Source: Massilia agrisoli (GTDB taxonomy: Bacteria > Pseudomonadota > Gammaproteobacteria > Burkholderiales > Burkholderiaceae_D). Taken from it: a stretch of DNA of 64,000 nt. The stretch covers positions 310,001 through 374,000 of the forward strand of contig NZ_JAJHPV010000021.1 of NCBI RefSeq assembly GCF_020831365.1. Direction: 5' to 3'. How positions within the stretch are numbered: the stretch's first letter is position 1; each line of letters begins with the position of its first letter. The notes below the pieces were generated by a model. It worked only from the letters and a program-made list of their open reading frames with translations. It was not told the DNA's origin and made no database searches. Positions 1-8,622 of the stretch are shown here, in pieces. Made by a program: the position numbers and the translations under genes.

Positions 1-2201
1 AGGCCCGGCTCCGACGGCGGCAGCAGCATTCCGCTCCTTAGCATTTCTTCGAATTTATCGGCCGCGACCGGGCGGCTGAAATAATATCCCTGGATTTCGT
101 CGCAGCGCAGCGAACGCATGACGTCGAGCTGCCCGCGTGTCTCCACGCCTTCGGCGACCACGCGCAGGTGCAGGCTGTGCGCCATCGCCACGATGGCGGC
201 GGCAATCGCCGCGTCTTCGGGATTGGTGTCGACTCCTGCGATAAACGAGCGGTCGATCTTCACAAAGTCGAACGGGAAGCGTTTGAGCTGCGCCAGCGAC
301 GAATAGCCGGTGCCGAAGTCGTCGAGCGACAAGTGCACGCCGAGCTTTTTCATCGCGGCCAGGTTATGCGCCGCCTCGTCGGGATTATTCATCACCGCCG
401 TTTCCGTCAGTTCGAACTCGAGGTACTTCTCTTCGACCCCATGCTTTGCGATCGCGCCGCGGATGGTGGACAGCAGGTCGGGCTGCGCACTTTGTACGGC
501 CGACAGGTTGATCGCCACCGGTATGATCTGGCCGCCGTTGGCGCGCCAGCGTGCCTGCTGCGCGCACACCGCGTCAATGACCCAGGCGCCGATCTGCCGG
601 ATCAGGCCTGTCTCTTCGGCCAGTGGAATGAACGACACCGGCCCGACCAGTCCTTGCGCGGGATGGTTCCAGCGGATCAGGGCCTCGGCGCTGACGATGG
701 CGCCGCTCTGCAGGTTCACGCGCGGCTGGTAATGGAGTTCGAACTGTTCCAGCTCCAGCGCCGCCTGCAATTCGTTTTCGAGCGCCAGGCGCGCGGCCAG
801 CGCGGCGTTCATGCGCGGCGCGTAGAAGAGGTAGCGTTCGCCGGACGATCGCGCATTCTTGAGCGCCGCTTCGGCGTGCTTGAACAAGGTATCGGCATCG
901 GCGCCATCGGCCGGCCACAGTGCGAGCCCGGCGCGCGACGAGATACGCACGGTCTGGCCGTCAAGGCGGAACGGCTCGTCGAGCGCGCGGAACACCTTGT
1001 CGCGCAACAGCTCGGCTGCTTCCTCTGCGCGTTCCAGCTCGACGAAGGTGAGGCCGAAGGTGTCGCCGCCGATGCGCGACAGGTTGAACGCTTCCGGCAG
1101 GCGCTCGCCGAGCCGCGCCGCAATCTGCACCAGCAGGGCGTCGCCGGCGTGGCGTCCCAGCGCGTCGTTGAGCTGCGCGAAGCGGTCGAGGTTAATCAGC
1201 GCCACCACCAGCGGGTGGTGGGCGCCGTCCAGGTGCACCAGCTGGGCCAGCCGGTCGAGGAACAGGCGCCGGTTCGGCAGCCCCGTCATCACGTCATGGT
1301 AGGCCAGGTAGCTGATGCGTTCCTCGCGTTCGAAGAACAGCAGCGCAAACGCCAGGTCGCCGGCCAGCTCGTTGAGCACTTTCATCTCGTCCGGGTCGAA
1401 CACGTCTTCAACGTTCGCGTACAGGGTTAGCACTGCTTCGATGCGCTCGCCCACGGCAAGCGGGAAGGCTGCCAGCGAGCGGACGTCGCGCGCATGCATG
1501 CGCTCGGCCAGCAGGGCAAAGGCAGGGTCTGACGCGACGTTGTTGCAGATGACCTGGCGATGCTCGCGCATCACCCGCTCCGCCGGGCACAGTTCGACCA
1601 GGTCGGGCGGCACCGGCGGCAAGGGGCGCCCGCTGTCCGCGACCACCAGCAGTTCATCGCTGCCCGCCTGCGGGACGGCGATCGCCGCGCTGAGGAAGCC
1701 GCCTTCGACGGTGGCCAGGCGGCAGGCTTCCTTGAACAGCGCGTCGCGGTCGCGGATGCGCACGATGGCGGAGTTGATTCCGCTGAGGACCGCATAGACC
1801 CGGTTCAGGCGTGCGATCCTGGCGTCCGCCTGCACACGCTCGGTGACGTCGTGGGCCAGCACGAAGCGGCATGCGCGCCCATTGAACTCGATTGCGTGCG
1901 AGGTGATCTCGACGTCGATCAGGGCGCCATCTTTTTTGCGGTGAATCCACAGCCCAGACTTCTGGAAGGATGGGCCGGTGCTATAAGTGCTTTTCAGGTT
2001 CTGGAGCAGCCGCATCGCCTCGTCCGGCGGGCGCAGGTGCACGATGGTCAGCGCAAGGAATTCCGCTTCGCTGTACCCATAATGCATGATGGCGGCGTTG
2101 TTCACCGCCTGGAATGCCAGCGTCTCCAGGTCGTAGATCCACATGGGTATGGGATGGGCCCGGAACAGCTGGTTAAACGACCTGTCGTTCTCTTCGGTCA
2201 T
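1..2201 (-). CDS. PAS-GAF-GGDEF-EAL signalling protein (C-terminus cut by window edge)
   Basis: Reading in from the left edge, about 733 residues are visible from ATG 2201; the stop lies outside. In order: a PAS domain (about 1-125), a GAF-like domain (about 135-290), a GGDEF domain (about 300-470) and an EAL domain (about 480-733). The EAL domain looks competent: EAL at 506-508, ELTE, DDFGTGYSSL at 627-636, a KIDRSF motif, VAEGVET and the C-terminal QGYYFSRP. The diguanylate cyclase signature reads GGDTF (378-382), so the metal-binding/catalytic Glu is replaced by Thr. By family knowledge this predicts a c-di-GMP phosphodiesterase with a degenerate cyclase domain that may only bind GTP or transmit a signal. 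No membrane segment is seen, so it is probably cytoplasmic. The PAS and GAF domains suggest a bound ligand or cofactor; the ligand is unknown. Confidence 0.9.
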   Translation of the reverse strand, partial: MTEENDRSFNQLFRAHPIPMWIYDLETLAFQAVNNAAIMHYGYSEAEFLALTIVHLRPPDEAMRLLQNLKSTYSTGPSFQKSGLWIHRKKDGALIDVEITSHAIEFNGRACRFVLAHDVTERVQADARIARLNRVYAVLSGINSAIVRIRDRDALFKEACRLATVEGGFLSAAIAVPQAGSDELLVVADSGRPLPPVPPDLVELCPAERVMREHRQVICNNVASDPAFALLAERMHARDVRSLAAFPLAVGERIEAVLTLYANVEDVFDPDEMKVLNELAGDLAFALLFFEREERISYLAYHDVMTGLPNRRLFLDRLAQLVHLDGAHHPLVVALINLDRFAQLNDALGRHAGDALLVQIAARLGERLPEAFNLSRIGGDTFGLTFVELERAEEAAELLRDKVFRALDEPFRLDGQTVRISSRAGLALWPADGADADTLFKHAEAALKNARSSGERYLFYAPRMNAALAARLALENELQAALELEQFELHYQPRVNLQSGAIVSAEALIRWNHPAQGLVGPVSFIPLAEETGLIRQIGAWVIDAVCAQQARWRANGGQIIPVAINLSAVQSAQPDLLSTIRGAIAKHGVEEKYLEFELTETAVMNNPDEAAHNLAAMKKLGVHLSLDDFGTGYSSLAQLKRFPFDFVKIDRSFIAGVDTNPEDAAIAAAIVAMAHSLHLRVVAEGVETRGQLDVMRSLRCDEIQGYYFSRPVAADKFEEMLRSGMLLPPSEPG

Positions 2202-2367
2202 GTGGAATTCGCCGCACGGCGCCTGTCCATCGCGTGTCAAAATATCGACTACTGGTAGCTGCCGAAGACCCGCCGGTCACCCGGAAAAGCAGGCTGATCC
2301 GGCTTATGATTTGATTATAAACCTTCGGTGGAAACACGCGTCGCGTTCAACAAGCGCGTGCGCCGGG

Positions 2368-3582
2368 TCAGCCGAACGGGCGGTCGATCGAGTGGGCCGG
2401 CTGGGTAAACCAGCGCGGCCCCTGCCCGGTCATGTAGAAGTGGTCTTCATGGCGGATGCCGAATTCGCCCGGGATGCAGATCATCGGTTCGTTCGAAAAG
2501 CACATGCCGACGTCGAGCGGCGTATCGTCGCTGCCGACCAGGTAGGGCCATTCGTGGATGTCCATGCCGATGCCATGGCCGGTGCGGTGCGGCAGGCCTG
2601 GCAGCTTGTAGCCCGGACCGAAGCCGTGCGCTTCGAGCGATGCGCGCGCCGCTTCGTCGACGCGGCGGCAGGGCACCCCCAGCTGGGCCGCCTCGAAGGC
2701 TGCCAGCTGCGCGGCCTTCTCGGCCTGCCACACAGCGCGCTGGCGCTCGCTGGCCTGGCCGAACACATAGCTGCGCGTGATGTCCGAAATATAGTCCATC
2801 ACCTTGCAGCCCGTATCGATCAGCACCATGTCGCCTGCGCGCAGCGCCTGCACGTAGTTGACGCCGTGCGGATAGGCGGTGGCTTCGCCGAACAGCACGA
2901 TGCAGAAGTACGAGCCGGGGGCGCCGACCTTGCGGTGGGCGCGCGCGATGAAGTCGGCTACCTCGACGGTGGTAATCCCTTCGTACAGGATGCTGGCGGC
3001 GGCCTTGTGCACTTCCAGGGTCATGTCCTTCACCCGCTGCATCAGCGCGATCTCCGCGTTTGACTTGCGCGAACGGCAGAATGCCGTCACTGCGCTGGCG
3101 TTATCGAGCACGTAGCCGGCGGCCAGCTTGCGCACGCCGTCGGCGATGAACCACGGCGCGCTTTCGCACATGCCGATGCGCGGCGGCGCCGCGTCGCTGG
3201 CGGCGATGCCGGTGCGCGCCAGCACGTCGATGAACAGCTGGTAGGGGCTCTCATGCTCTTCCCAGCAGTTGACCGGCCCTTCGACCTGCATGAAGCCCAG
3301 CAGCGTGCATTCCTCGAAAGCCGGCGCGATGTATTCGAGCGCGCCGTTGGCGGGCAGGATGGCGCCCACCATGCGCTCGCTCGGATGCCACTTCGTGCCC
3401 GTGAAGTAGGTCAGGTTGGTGCCGGCGTTGAGGTAGATCGCCGCCATGCCCAGCTCGCGCATGCGCGCCTGGGCGGTGGCGATGCGCTGCAGGTGTTCGT
3501 CGCGGCCGATAGCGACCATGCCGCCGGTCATATCATGCAGGGCGTTGATCGCCTCGTCGAAAGTTTTGCCGCCTATGCTCAT
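2368..3582 (-). CDS. M24 family metallopeptidase (Xaa-Pro aminopeptidase-like)
   Basis: This 404-residue protein has a creatinase-like N-terminal domain (about 25-175) and a pita-bread M24 domain (about 185-395). The five expected metal ligands are visible in order: Asp in LIDTGCKV, Asp in YISDITRSY, His in HRTGHGIGMD, Glu in FSNEPMI and Glu in IRHEDHF. The family hydrolyses Xaa-Pro peptides or related amide bonds; the exact substrate cannot be read from sequence. It has no signal peptide, so it is probably cytoplasmic. It lies downstream of dctQM on the same strand, but a terminator-like hairpin separates it from dctM, so it may be transcribed separately. A link to a peptide or amino-acid derivative imported by the TRAP system is only inference. 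Confidence 0.9.
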   Translation of the reverse strand: MSIGGKTFDEAINALHDMTGGMVAIGRDEHLQRIATAQARMRELGMAAIYLNAGTNLTYFTGTKWHPSERMVGAILPANGALEYIAPAFEECTLLGFMQVEGPVNCWEEHESPYQLFIDVLARTGIAASDAAPPRIGMCESAPWFIADGVRKLAAGYVLDNASAVTAFCRSRKSNAEIALMQRVKDMTLEVHKAAASILYEGITTVEVADFIARAHRKVGAPGSYFCIVLFGEATAYPHGVNYVQALRAGDMVLIDTGCKVMDYISDITRSYVFGQASERQRAVWQAEKAAQLAAFEAAQLGVPCRRVDEAARASLEAHGFGPGYKLPGLPHRTGHGIGMDIHEWPYLVGSDDTPLDVGMCFSNEPMICIPGEFGIRHEDHFYMTGQGPRWFTQPAHSIDRPFG

Positions 3583-3603
3583 TACGTGTCATCCCAGTTG
3601 GTT

Positions 3604-3638
3604 AAAAAGCCACCCGCACCAGGGGTGGGGGTGGCTTT
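3604..3638 (-). terminator. Intrinsic terminator downstream of dctM
   Basis: Read on the minus strand, an AAAGCCACCC arm (3638-3629) pairs with GGGTGGCTTT (3615-3606) and runs into a T tract. It sits between the dctM stop codon and the start of the M24 peptidase gene, so it should end most of the dctQM transcript. Confidence 0.7.
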
Positions 3639-3668
3639 CGGTGAGGCGCGCCGTCCGGCAGGCGCCGC

Positions 3669-5342
3669 TTATTTTTTCTCGGCTTCGCTGTCGGTCGAGA
3701 AGTCCAGCTGCGGGGTCTGGTCTTCTTCCTGGGCCGGGGTGTCCGGCAAGCTCAGTTCCTGTTCCGGGGCAGGCGCGTCGATGCGCAGTTCCAGCTCTTC
3801 CGTCATGTCGATCTTCTGTTCGACCGACACCAGCTGCGGGAAAGCGATGATCAGCGTGACCATGATCACCTGGATGACCACGAACGGAATTGCGCCCCAG
3901 TAGATGTCGGAGGTCTTGACTTCTTTGGGCGCCACCGACCGCAAATAGAACAGCGCGAAGCCGAACGGGGGGTGCATGAAGGAGGTCTGCATGTTCACGC
4001 CCAGCAGCACGCCGAACCAGATCAGGTCGATACCCAGCTTTTCCGCCACCGGCCCGACCAGCGGCACCAGGATGAAGGCCAGCTCGAAGAAGTCGAGGAA
4101 GAAGGCCAGCAGGAAGAACATGATGTTCACGACGATCAGGAAGCCCAGCACGCCGCCCGGCAGGCCGGTCAGCAAGTGCTCGACCCACAGGTCGCCGTTC
4201 ACCGCGCGGAACACCAGCGCGAACACGGTCGAGCCGACCAGGATGAACATGACGAAGCAGGCCAGGCGCGTGGTCGAATTCATCGCCTGCTTGAGCAGGC
4301 TCCACGACAGGCGGCCGTTCATCATTGCCAGCAGCAGCGCGCCCATGGCGCCCATGCCGCCGCCTTCGGTCGGCGTCGCGATACCGACAAAAATGGTGCC
4401 GAGTACCAGGAAGATCAGCGCCAGCGGCGGCACCAGCACGAACACGACCTTTTCAGCCATGCGCGACAACAGGCCGAGCTTGAGGTAGCGGTTGGCCAGC
4501 GCCAGCACGAAGGCGGCGCCGATGCCGGCCGCCGCCGAATAGATGCCCAGTTCATCGGGCGCCAGGTCCGGGTGGCTTGCGCCCCAGGCGGCCGAGAAGG
4601 CGAATGCCACGCCAATCGCCGCTGCCAACAGCACCATCAGCGAACGCACGCCGCTGTCGCCGTTTGGCTCGCGCAGGTTGCGCGCTTCGAGCGGCAGCGC
4701 CGGCACATGGTGCGGCTTGAAGATCGACACCGCCAGCACGTAGCCGGCGTACATCGCGGTCAGCAGCAGGCCAGGCACGAAGGCTGCCTTGTACATGTCG
4801 CCGACCGAACGTCCGAGCTGGTCGGCCATCACGATCAGCACCAGCGATGGCGGGATGATCTGCGCCAGCGTGCCGGAAGCGGCGATCACGCCGGTGGCGA
4901 TGCGCTTGTTATAGCCGTAGCGCAGCATCACGGGCAGGGAAATCAGGCCCATCGAAATGACCGACGCGGCCACCACGCCGGTGGTCGCGGCCAGCAGGGC
5001 GCCGACGAAAATCACCGCATACGCCACGCCGCCGCGGATCGGCCCGAACAGCTGGCCTATGGTGTCGAGCAAGTCCTCCGCCATCCCCGACCTTTCCAGG
5101 ATCAGGCCCATGAAGGTGAAGAAGGGGATCGCCAGCAGCGTGTCGCTGGCCATGATGCCGAAGATCCGGTTAGGCAGCGCCTGCAGCAGTTCGGGGCGCA
5201 GCAGGCCCAGCTCGATGCCGACCAGGCCGAAGAACAGGCCGTTGGCTGCCAGCGAAAACGCCACCGGGAAGCCCGACAGCAGGAAGACGACGAGGGCGCC
5301 GAACATGATCGGTGCCATGTTCGCGATGAGGAATTGTTCCAT
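3669..5342 (-). CDS. dctM: TRAP transporter large permease subunit DctM
   Basis: This 557-residue, strongly hydrophobic protein has the features of the TRAP large permease: an N-terminal MFGALVVFLLSGFPVAFSLA helix, FFTFMGLILERSGMAEDLLD, ATTGVVAASVISMGLISLP and GTLAQIIPPSLVLIV, and many predicted inner-membrane helices. It would couple substrate uptake to a Na+ or H+ gradient together with DctQ and a periplasmic DctP. It is longer than the usual 425 residues, with an extra central segment (about 220-290) and an acidic Pro/Glu-rich cytoplasmic tail after about residue 510. It follows dctQ by 32 bp on the same strand, in the expected order. No dctP is in the window, so the substrate is unknown. 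Confidence 0.93.
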   Translation of the reverse strand: MEQFLIANMAPIMFGALVVFLLSGFPVAFSLAANGLFFGLVGIELGLLRPELLQALPNRIFGIMASDTLLAIPFFTFMGLILERSGMAEDLLDTIGQLFGPIRGGVAYAVIFVGALLAATTGVVAASVISMGLISLPVMLRYGYNKRIATGVIAASGTLAQIIPPSLVLIVMADQLGRSVGDMYKAAFVPGLLLTAMYAGYVLAVSIFKPHHVPALPLEARNLREPNGDSGVRSLMVLLAAAIGVAFAFSAAWGASHPDLAPDELGIYSAAAGIGAAFVLALANRYLKLGLLSRMAEKVVFVLVPPLALIFLVLGTIFVGIATPTEGGGMGAMGALLLAMMNGRLSWSLLKQAMNSTTRLACFVMFILVGSTVFALVFRAVNGDLWVEHLLTGLPGGVLGFLIVVNIMFFLLAFFLDFFELAFILVPLVGPVAEKLGIDLIWFGVLLGVNMQTSFMHPPFGFALFYLRSVAPKEVKTSDIYWGAIPFVVIQVIMVTLIIAFPQLVSVEQKIDMTEELELRIDAPAPEQELSLPDTPAQEEDQTPQLDFSTDSEAEKK

Positions 5343-5374
5343 GTGTCTCTTAGTTATTTATTATTGTAGTGAAA

Positions 5375-5953
5375 TCAGTTCAGCTTGTTCGCGGCCTTGA
5401 TGGCCTCGATTTCTTCTTCCGGCGTGGTGACATGCTTGGCGAACTCGCGGCCGTCGCTCTTGCCCGCCAGGAAGGCGATGCGCTTGATGATCTCGGAGAT
5501 GCCCTGCAGGATCAGGAGGAAGAAGCCGATCGGCACCAGCAGCTTGGCCGGCCAGACGATCAGGCCGCCCGCGTTGCTCGACATTTCCTGGCTCTGGATC
5601 GACACCAGCGCAAACGGGATCGCGTCGTACAGGATCAGCAGGCAGACCGGCAGCAGGAACAGCAAAAAGCCGAACAGGTCGATCCAGACCTGGGTGCGCT
5701 TCGAGAAGCGCCCGACGATGACGTCGATGCGCACGTGTTCGTCGCGCTTGAGGGTGTAGGAAGCCGCCAGCAGGAACATGGCGCCGTACAGGTACCACTG
5801 GATTTCCAGCCAGGCGTTCGAGCTGACGTTGAAGGTATAGCGAACCAGCGCGTTGCCGGCGCAGATGATGACCGCGGCCAGCAGCGCCCAGCTGACCGTG
5901 TTGGCGATTTTCTCATTGAGGCTGTCAATGAGGCGCGAAAGTGACATGAACAT
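5375..5953 (-). CDS. dctQ: TRAP transporter small permease subunit DctQ
   Basis: This 192-residue protein has four hydrophobic stretches (about 15-40, 48-70, 90-115 and 135-160), typical of DctQ. The EIQWYLYGAMFLLAASYTLK segment and the following DEHVRIDV match the family core. It forms the membrane complex with DctM, whose gene follows 32 bp downstream. It begins 47 bp after the argH stop on the same strand, so co-transcription with argH is possible. Its C-terminus is hydrophilic and charged. No periplasmic binding protein gene lies next to it. Confidence 0.9.
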   Translation of the reverse strand: MFMSLSRLIDSLNEKIANTVSWALLAAVIICAGNALVRYTFNVSSNAWLEIQWYLYGAMFLLAASYTLKRDEHVRIDVIVGRFSKRTQVWIDLFGFLLFLLPVCLLILYDAIPFALVSIQSQEMSSNAGGLIVWPAKLLVPIGFFLLILQGISEIIKRIAFLAGKSDGREFAKHVTTPEEEIEAIKAANKLN

Positions 5954-6000
5954 GATGCCTATCTCCGTTATTGTATTTATCGCGCCTCACCGGGCGCTGA

Positions 6001-7398
6001 TCATTTTGCCAGCTGTGCCCGTACCCGCGCTATCGCGGCCCGCACCTGGTTCGGCGCGGTGCCGCCCACATGGTCGCGGGCTGCCACCGATCCCTCCAGC
6101 GTCAGCACGGCAAAGACGTCGTCGCCGATCAGCGGCGAAAACGCCCGCAGCTGGTCCAGCGACATCTCGGACAGGTCGCATTTCGCGTCGTCGCAGGCGC
6201 GTACCGCGCGCGCGACTGCCTCATGCGCATCGCGGAACGGCAGGCCCTTCTTGACCAGGTAGTCGGCCAGGTCGGTGGCGGTGGCGTAGCCCTGCAGCGC
6301 GGCCGAGCGCATCGCGTCCGGCTTGACGGTGATCCCGCCGGCCATGTCGGCGAAGATGCGCAAGGTGTCGACCACGGTGTCGACGGTGTCGAACAGCGGT
6401 TCCTTGTCTTCCTGGTTGTCCTTGTTGTAGGCCAGCGGCTGGCCCTTCATCAGGGTCAGCAGGGCGGTCAGGTGGCCGTACACGCGGCCGGTCTTGCCGC
6501 GCGCGAGTTCCGGCACGTCCGGGTTTTTCTTTTGCGGCATGATCGACGAGCCGGTGCAGAAGCGGTCGGCGATGTCGATGAAGCCCACCCGCGGGCTCAT
6601 CCAGATGATCAGTTCTTCCGACATGCGCGAGATATGGGTCATCACCAGCGCACTGGCGGCGCAGAATTCGATCGCGAAGTCGCGGTCGGACACGGCGTCG
6701 AGCGAGTTATAACAAACCTCGTCGAAGCCCAGGGTGCGCGCCACGCGTTCGCGGTCGATCGGGAAGGTGGTGCCAGCCAGCGCGGCGGCGCCCAGCGGCA
6801 GGCGGTTGACGCGGCGGCGCGCATCCTGCATGCGCTCGCAGTCGCGGCCGAACATCTCGACATAGGCCAGCATGTGGTGGCCGAAGGTGATCGGCTGCGC
6901 CACCTGCATGTGGGTAAAGCCCGGCATGATGGTGTCGGCATGGCGCTCGGCCAGGTCGACCAGCGCGCTGCGCAGTGCGTTCAGCAGGCCGGTGATGTCG
7001 TCGATGGCGGCGCGCACGTACAGGCGGATGTCGGTGGCCACCTGGTCGTTGCGCGAGCGTCCCGTATGCAGGCGCTTGCCGGCGTCGCCAACCAGCTCGG
7101 TCAGGCGTTTTTCGATATTCAGGTGGACGTCTTCGAGGTCGAGCAGCCATTCGAAGCTGCCTGCTTCGATCTCGCCCTTGATCTGCGCCATGCCGCGCTG
7201 GATTTCAGCGTGGTCGGCGGCGCTGATGATGCCCTGCGCCTGCAGCATCTCGGCGTGCGCCAGCGAGCCCTGGATGTCGAACAGTGCCAGGCGGTTATCG
7301 AAGAAGACAGAGGCGGTGTAGCGCTTGACGAGGTCGGAGACCGGTTCGGAGAAGCGGGCCGACCAGGCCTCGCCTTTTTGGGACAGTTGTGAAGTCAT
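6001..7398 (-). CDS. argH: Argininosuccinate lyase
   Basis: This 465-residue protein is full length for ArgH, which splits argininosuccinate to arginine and fumarate in the last step of arginine synthesis, in the cytoplasm as a homotetramer. The fumarase/aspartase superfamily signature [20 protein letters not shown] is intact, as are [13 protein letters not shown] and the substrate-binding [16 protein letters not shown] helix region. The [15 protein letters not shown] start is typical for Burkholderiales ArgH. A minus-strand TATAAT at 7422-7427 lies a short distance upstream and could be a -10 element, but its -35 is weak. The dctQM genes follow on the same strand. Confidence 0.97.
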   Translation of the reverse strand: MTSQLSQKGEAWSARFSEPVSDLVKRYTASVFFDNRLALFDIQGSLAHAEMLQAQGIISAADHAEIQRGMAQIKGEIEAGSFEWLLDLEDVHLNIEKRLTELVGDAGKRLHTGRSRNDQVATDIRLYVRAAIDDITGLLNALRSALVDLAERHADTIMPGFTHMQVAQPITFGHHMLAYVEMFGRDCERMQDARRRVNRLPLGAAALAGTTFPIDRERVARTLGFDEVCYNSLDAVSDRDFAIEFCAASALVMTHISRMSEELIIWMSPRVGFIDIADRFCTGSSIMPQKKNPDVPELARGKTGRVYGHLTALLTLMKGQPLAYNKDNQEDKEPLFDTVDTVVDTLRIFADMAGGITVKPDAMRSAALQGYATATDLADYLVKKGLPFRDAHEAVARAVRACDDAKCDLSEMSLDQLRAFSPLIGDDVFAVLTLEGSVAARDHVGGTAPNQVRAAIARVRAQLAK

Positions 7399-7539
7399 GT
7401 ATTGATCCTGGTGATTACCTGATTATAAACAGGTTGGCGGGGCCCTGTGGATTTATGCCGCATTGCAGCCAGCTCGTATAGATGACTTTTCGGCGAAATT
7501 CAAGGATAGTGCCTTACCTCTGATTACGTTGGAACAAAC

Positions 7540-8100
7540 ATGAAGAAGATCATCCTGGCCGCGCTTGCGGCAGTTGCCACCGGCGCGCCGGTTGCTGCGC
7601 TTGCGGAACAAGCGGCCCCGGCCACCGCCGTTGCCAGCGCCGCCAGCACGCGCGCCGCCGACGTGGCCTCGAGCGAGGCCATCGTGGCTGCGTTGTACGA
7701 CGTCATTTCCGGGCCGGCCGGCGCGCCGCGCGACTGGGACCGCATGCGCGCACTGTTCGCGCCGGACGGCAAGATGGCCGCCGTGGGCGCCCGGCCGGAC
7801 GGCAGCTTCGGCTTGCGCAGCATGAGCGTGGAAGACTACATCGCCCGCAACGCAAAGCATTTCGCCACCGACGGCTTCTTTGAAACCGAGCTGGCCCGCA
7901 CCAGCGAGGCCTTCGGCCAGATCGTGCACGTGTTCTCCACCTACGAAGCGCGCAAGGCGCCGGGCGCCGCGCCGTTCATGCGCGGCATTAACAGCATCCA
8001 GCTCTACAACGACGGCGCACGCTGGTGGATCGTCAGCGTCCTGTGGCGCGCAGAGGACGCCAGGCTGGCCTTGCCCGAGCGCTATCTCAAGAGTCACTGA
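7540..8100 (+). CDS. Exported SnoaL/NTF2-like protein of unknown function
   Basis: This 186-residue protein begins with a clear signal peptide (MKKIILAALAAVATGAPVAA, likely cleaved near ALAEQ) followed by an Ala/Thr-rich linker to about residue 45. The rest has the pattern of an NTF2-like fold: an N-terminal helix with DWDRMRALF, a central SVEDYIARNAKHF segment and C-terminal strands ending INSIQLYNDGARWWIVSVLW. This is the DUF4440/SnoaL type. The family includes enzymes and binding proteins, so no reaction can be assigned. It is probably periplasmic. It is transcribed divergently from argH with 141 bp between them. Confidence 0.75.
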   Translation: MKKIILAALAAVATGAPVAALAEQAAPATAVASAASTRAADVASSEAIVAALYDVISGPAGAPRDWDRMRALFAPDGKMAAVGARPDGSFGLRSMSVEDYIARNAKHFATDGFFETELARTSEAFGQIVHVFSTYEARKAPGAAPFMRGINSIQLYNDGARWWIVSVLWRAEDARLALPERYLKSH

Positions 8101-8195
8101 GCCAGATCGATTGCCGGCCGGGTGACTGTCGTACGCGAACGTCGCTTCTTGCCATTCGACGGTAGAATTGGATTTTTTCGTTGGGTGCCATTGCC

Positions 8196-8621
8196 ATGTC
8201 CGCCTTGCAAATCAGTACCGACCGATCGGAACTCGACGTTCCCCTCATCTACCGTTTCCTGAGCGAGCAGTCGACCTGGGCGGTCGGCATTCCGCGCGCC
8301 GTGGTCGACCGCGCGATTGAAAACTCGCTGTGCTTTGGCGGCTACGTTGACGGCCGCCAGGTGGCGTTCGCCCGGGTGGTCACCGATTACGCCACCTTCG
8401 GCAGCATCGACGACCTGTTCGTCGTGCCCGAATACCGTGGCCGCGGCTACGCCAGGGCGCTGATGGAAACCCTGCTGGCGCATCCCAGCCTGCAGGGCCT
8501 GCGCCGCCTGAGCGTGGCCACCGCCAATGGGCACGGCCTGTTCGAAGAGTTCGGATTCGCCTCGCCCCAGCACCCTGAAACGATGCTGGAGCGATACTTC
8601 CCGAATATCTACGTGTCCTGA
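8196..8621 (+). CDS. GNAT family N-acetyltransferase
   Basis: This 141-residue protein carries the GNAT acetyl-CoA site as FVVPEYRGRGYARALMETLL (motif A, R/QxxGxG/A), preceded by the strand SIDDLF and followed by LSVATANGHGLFEEFGF. ATG 8196 is preferred over an in-frame TTG at 8181, because family members begin close to this MSALQIS. It resembles small stand-alone GNATs that acetylate small amines or protein N-termini; the substrate is unknown. Its stop codon ends one base before the stop of the convergent gene at 8623. Confidence 0.88.
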   Translation: MSALQISTDRSELDVPLIYRFLSEQSTWAVGIPRAVVDRAIENSLCFGGYVDGRQVAFARVVTDYATFGSIDDLFVVPEYRGRGYARALMETLLAHPSLQGLRRLSVATANGHGLFEEFGFASPQHPETMLERYFPNIYVS

Positions 8622-8622
8622 G

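Noticed and set aside
3972-5369. 465-codon plus-strand reading frame across dctM
   Set aside because: It is antisense to dctM and rich in His, Gln and Arg with no domain; dctM is well supported.
7412-7450. Possible argH promoter with TATAAT at 7422-7427
   Set aside because: The -35 region at the right distance matches the consensus poorly, so I did not list it as a promoter.
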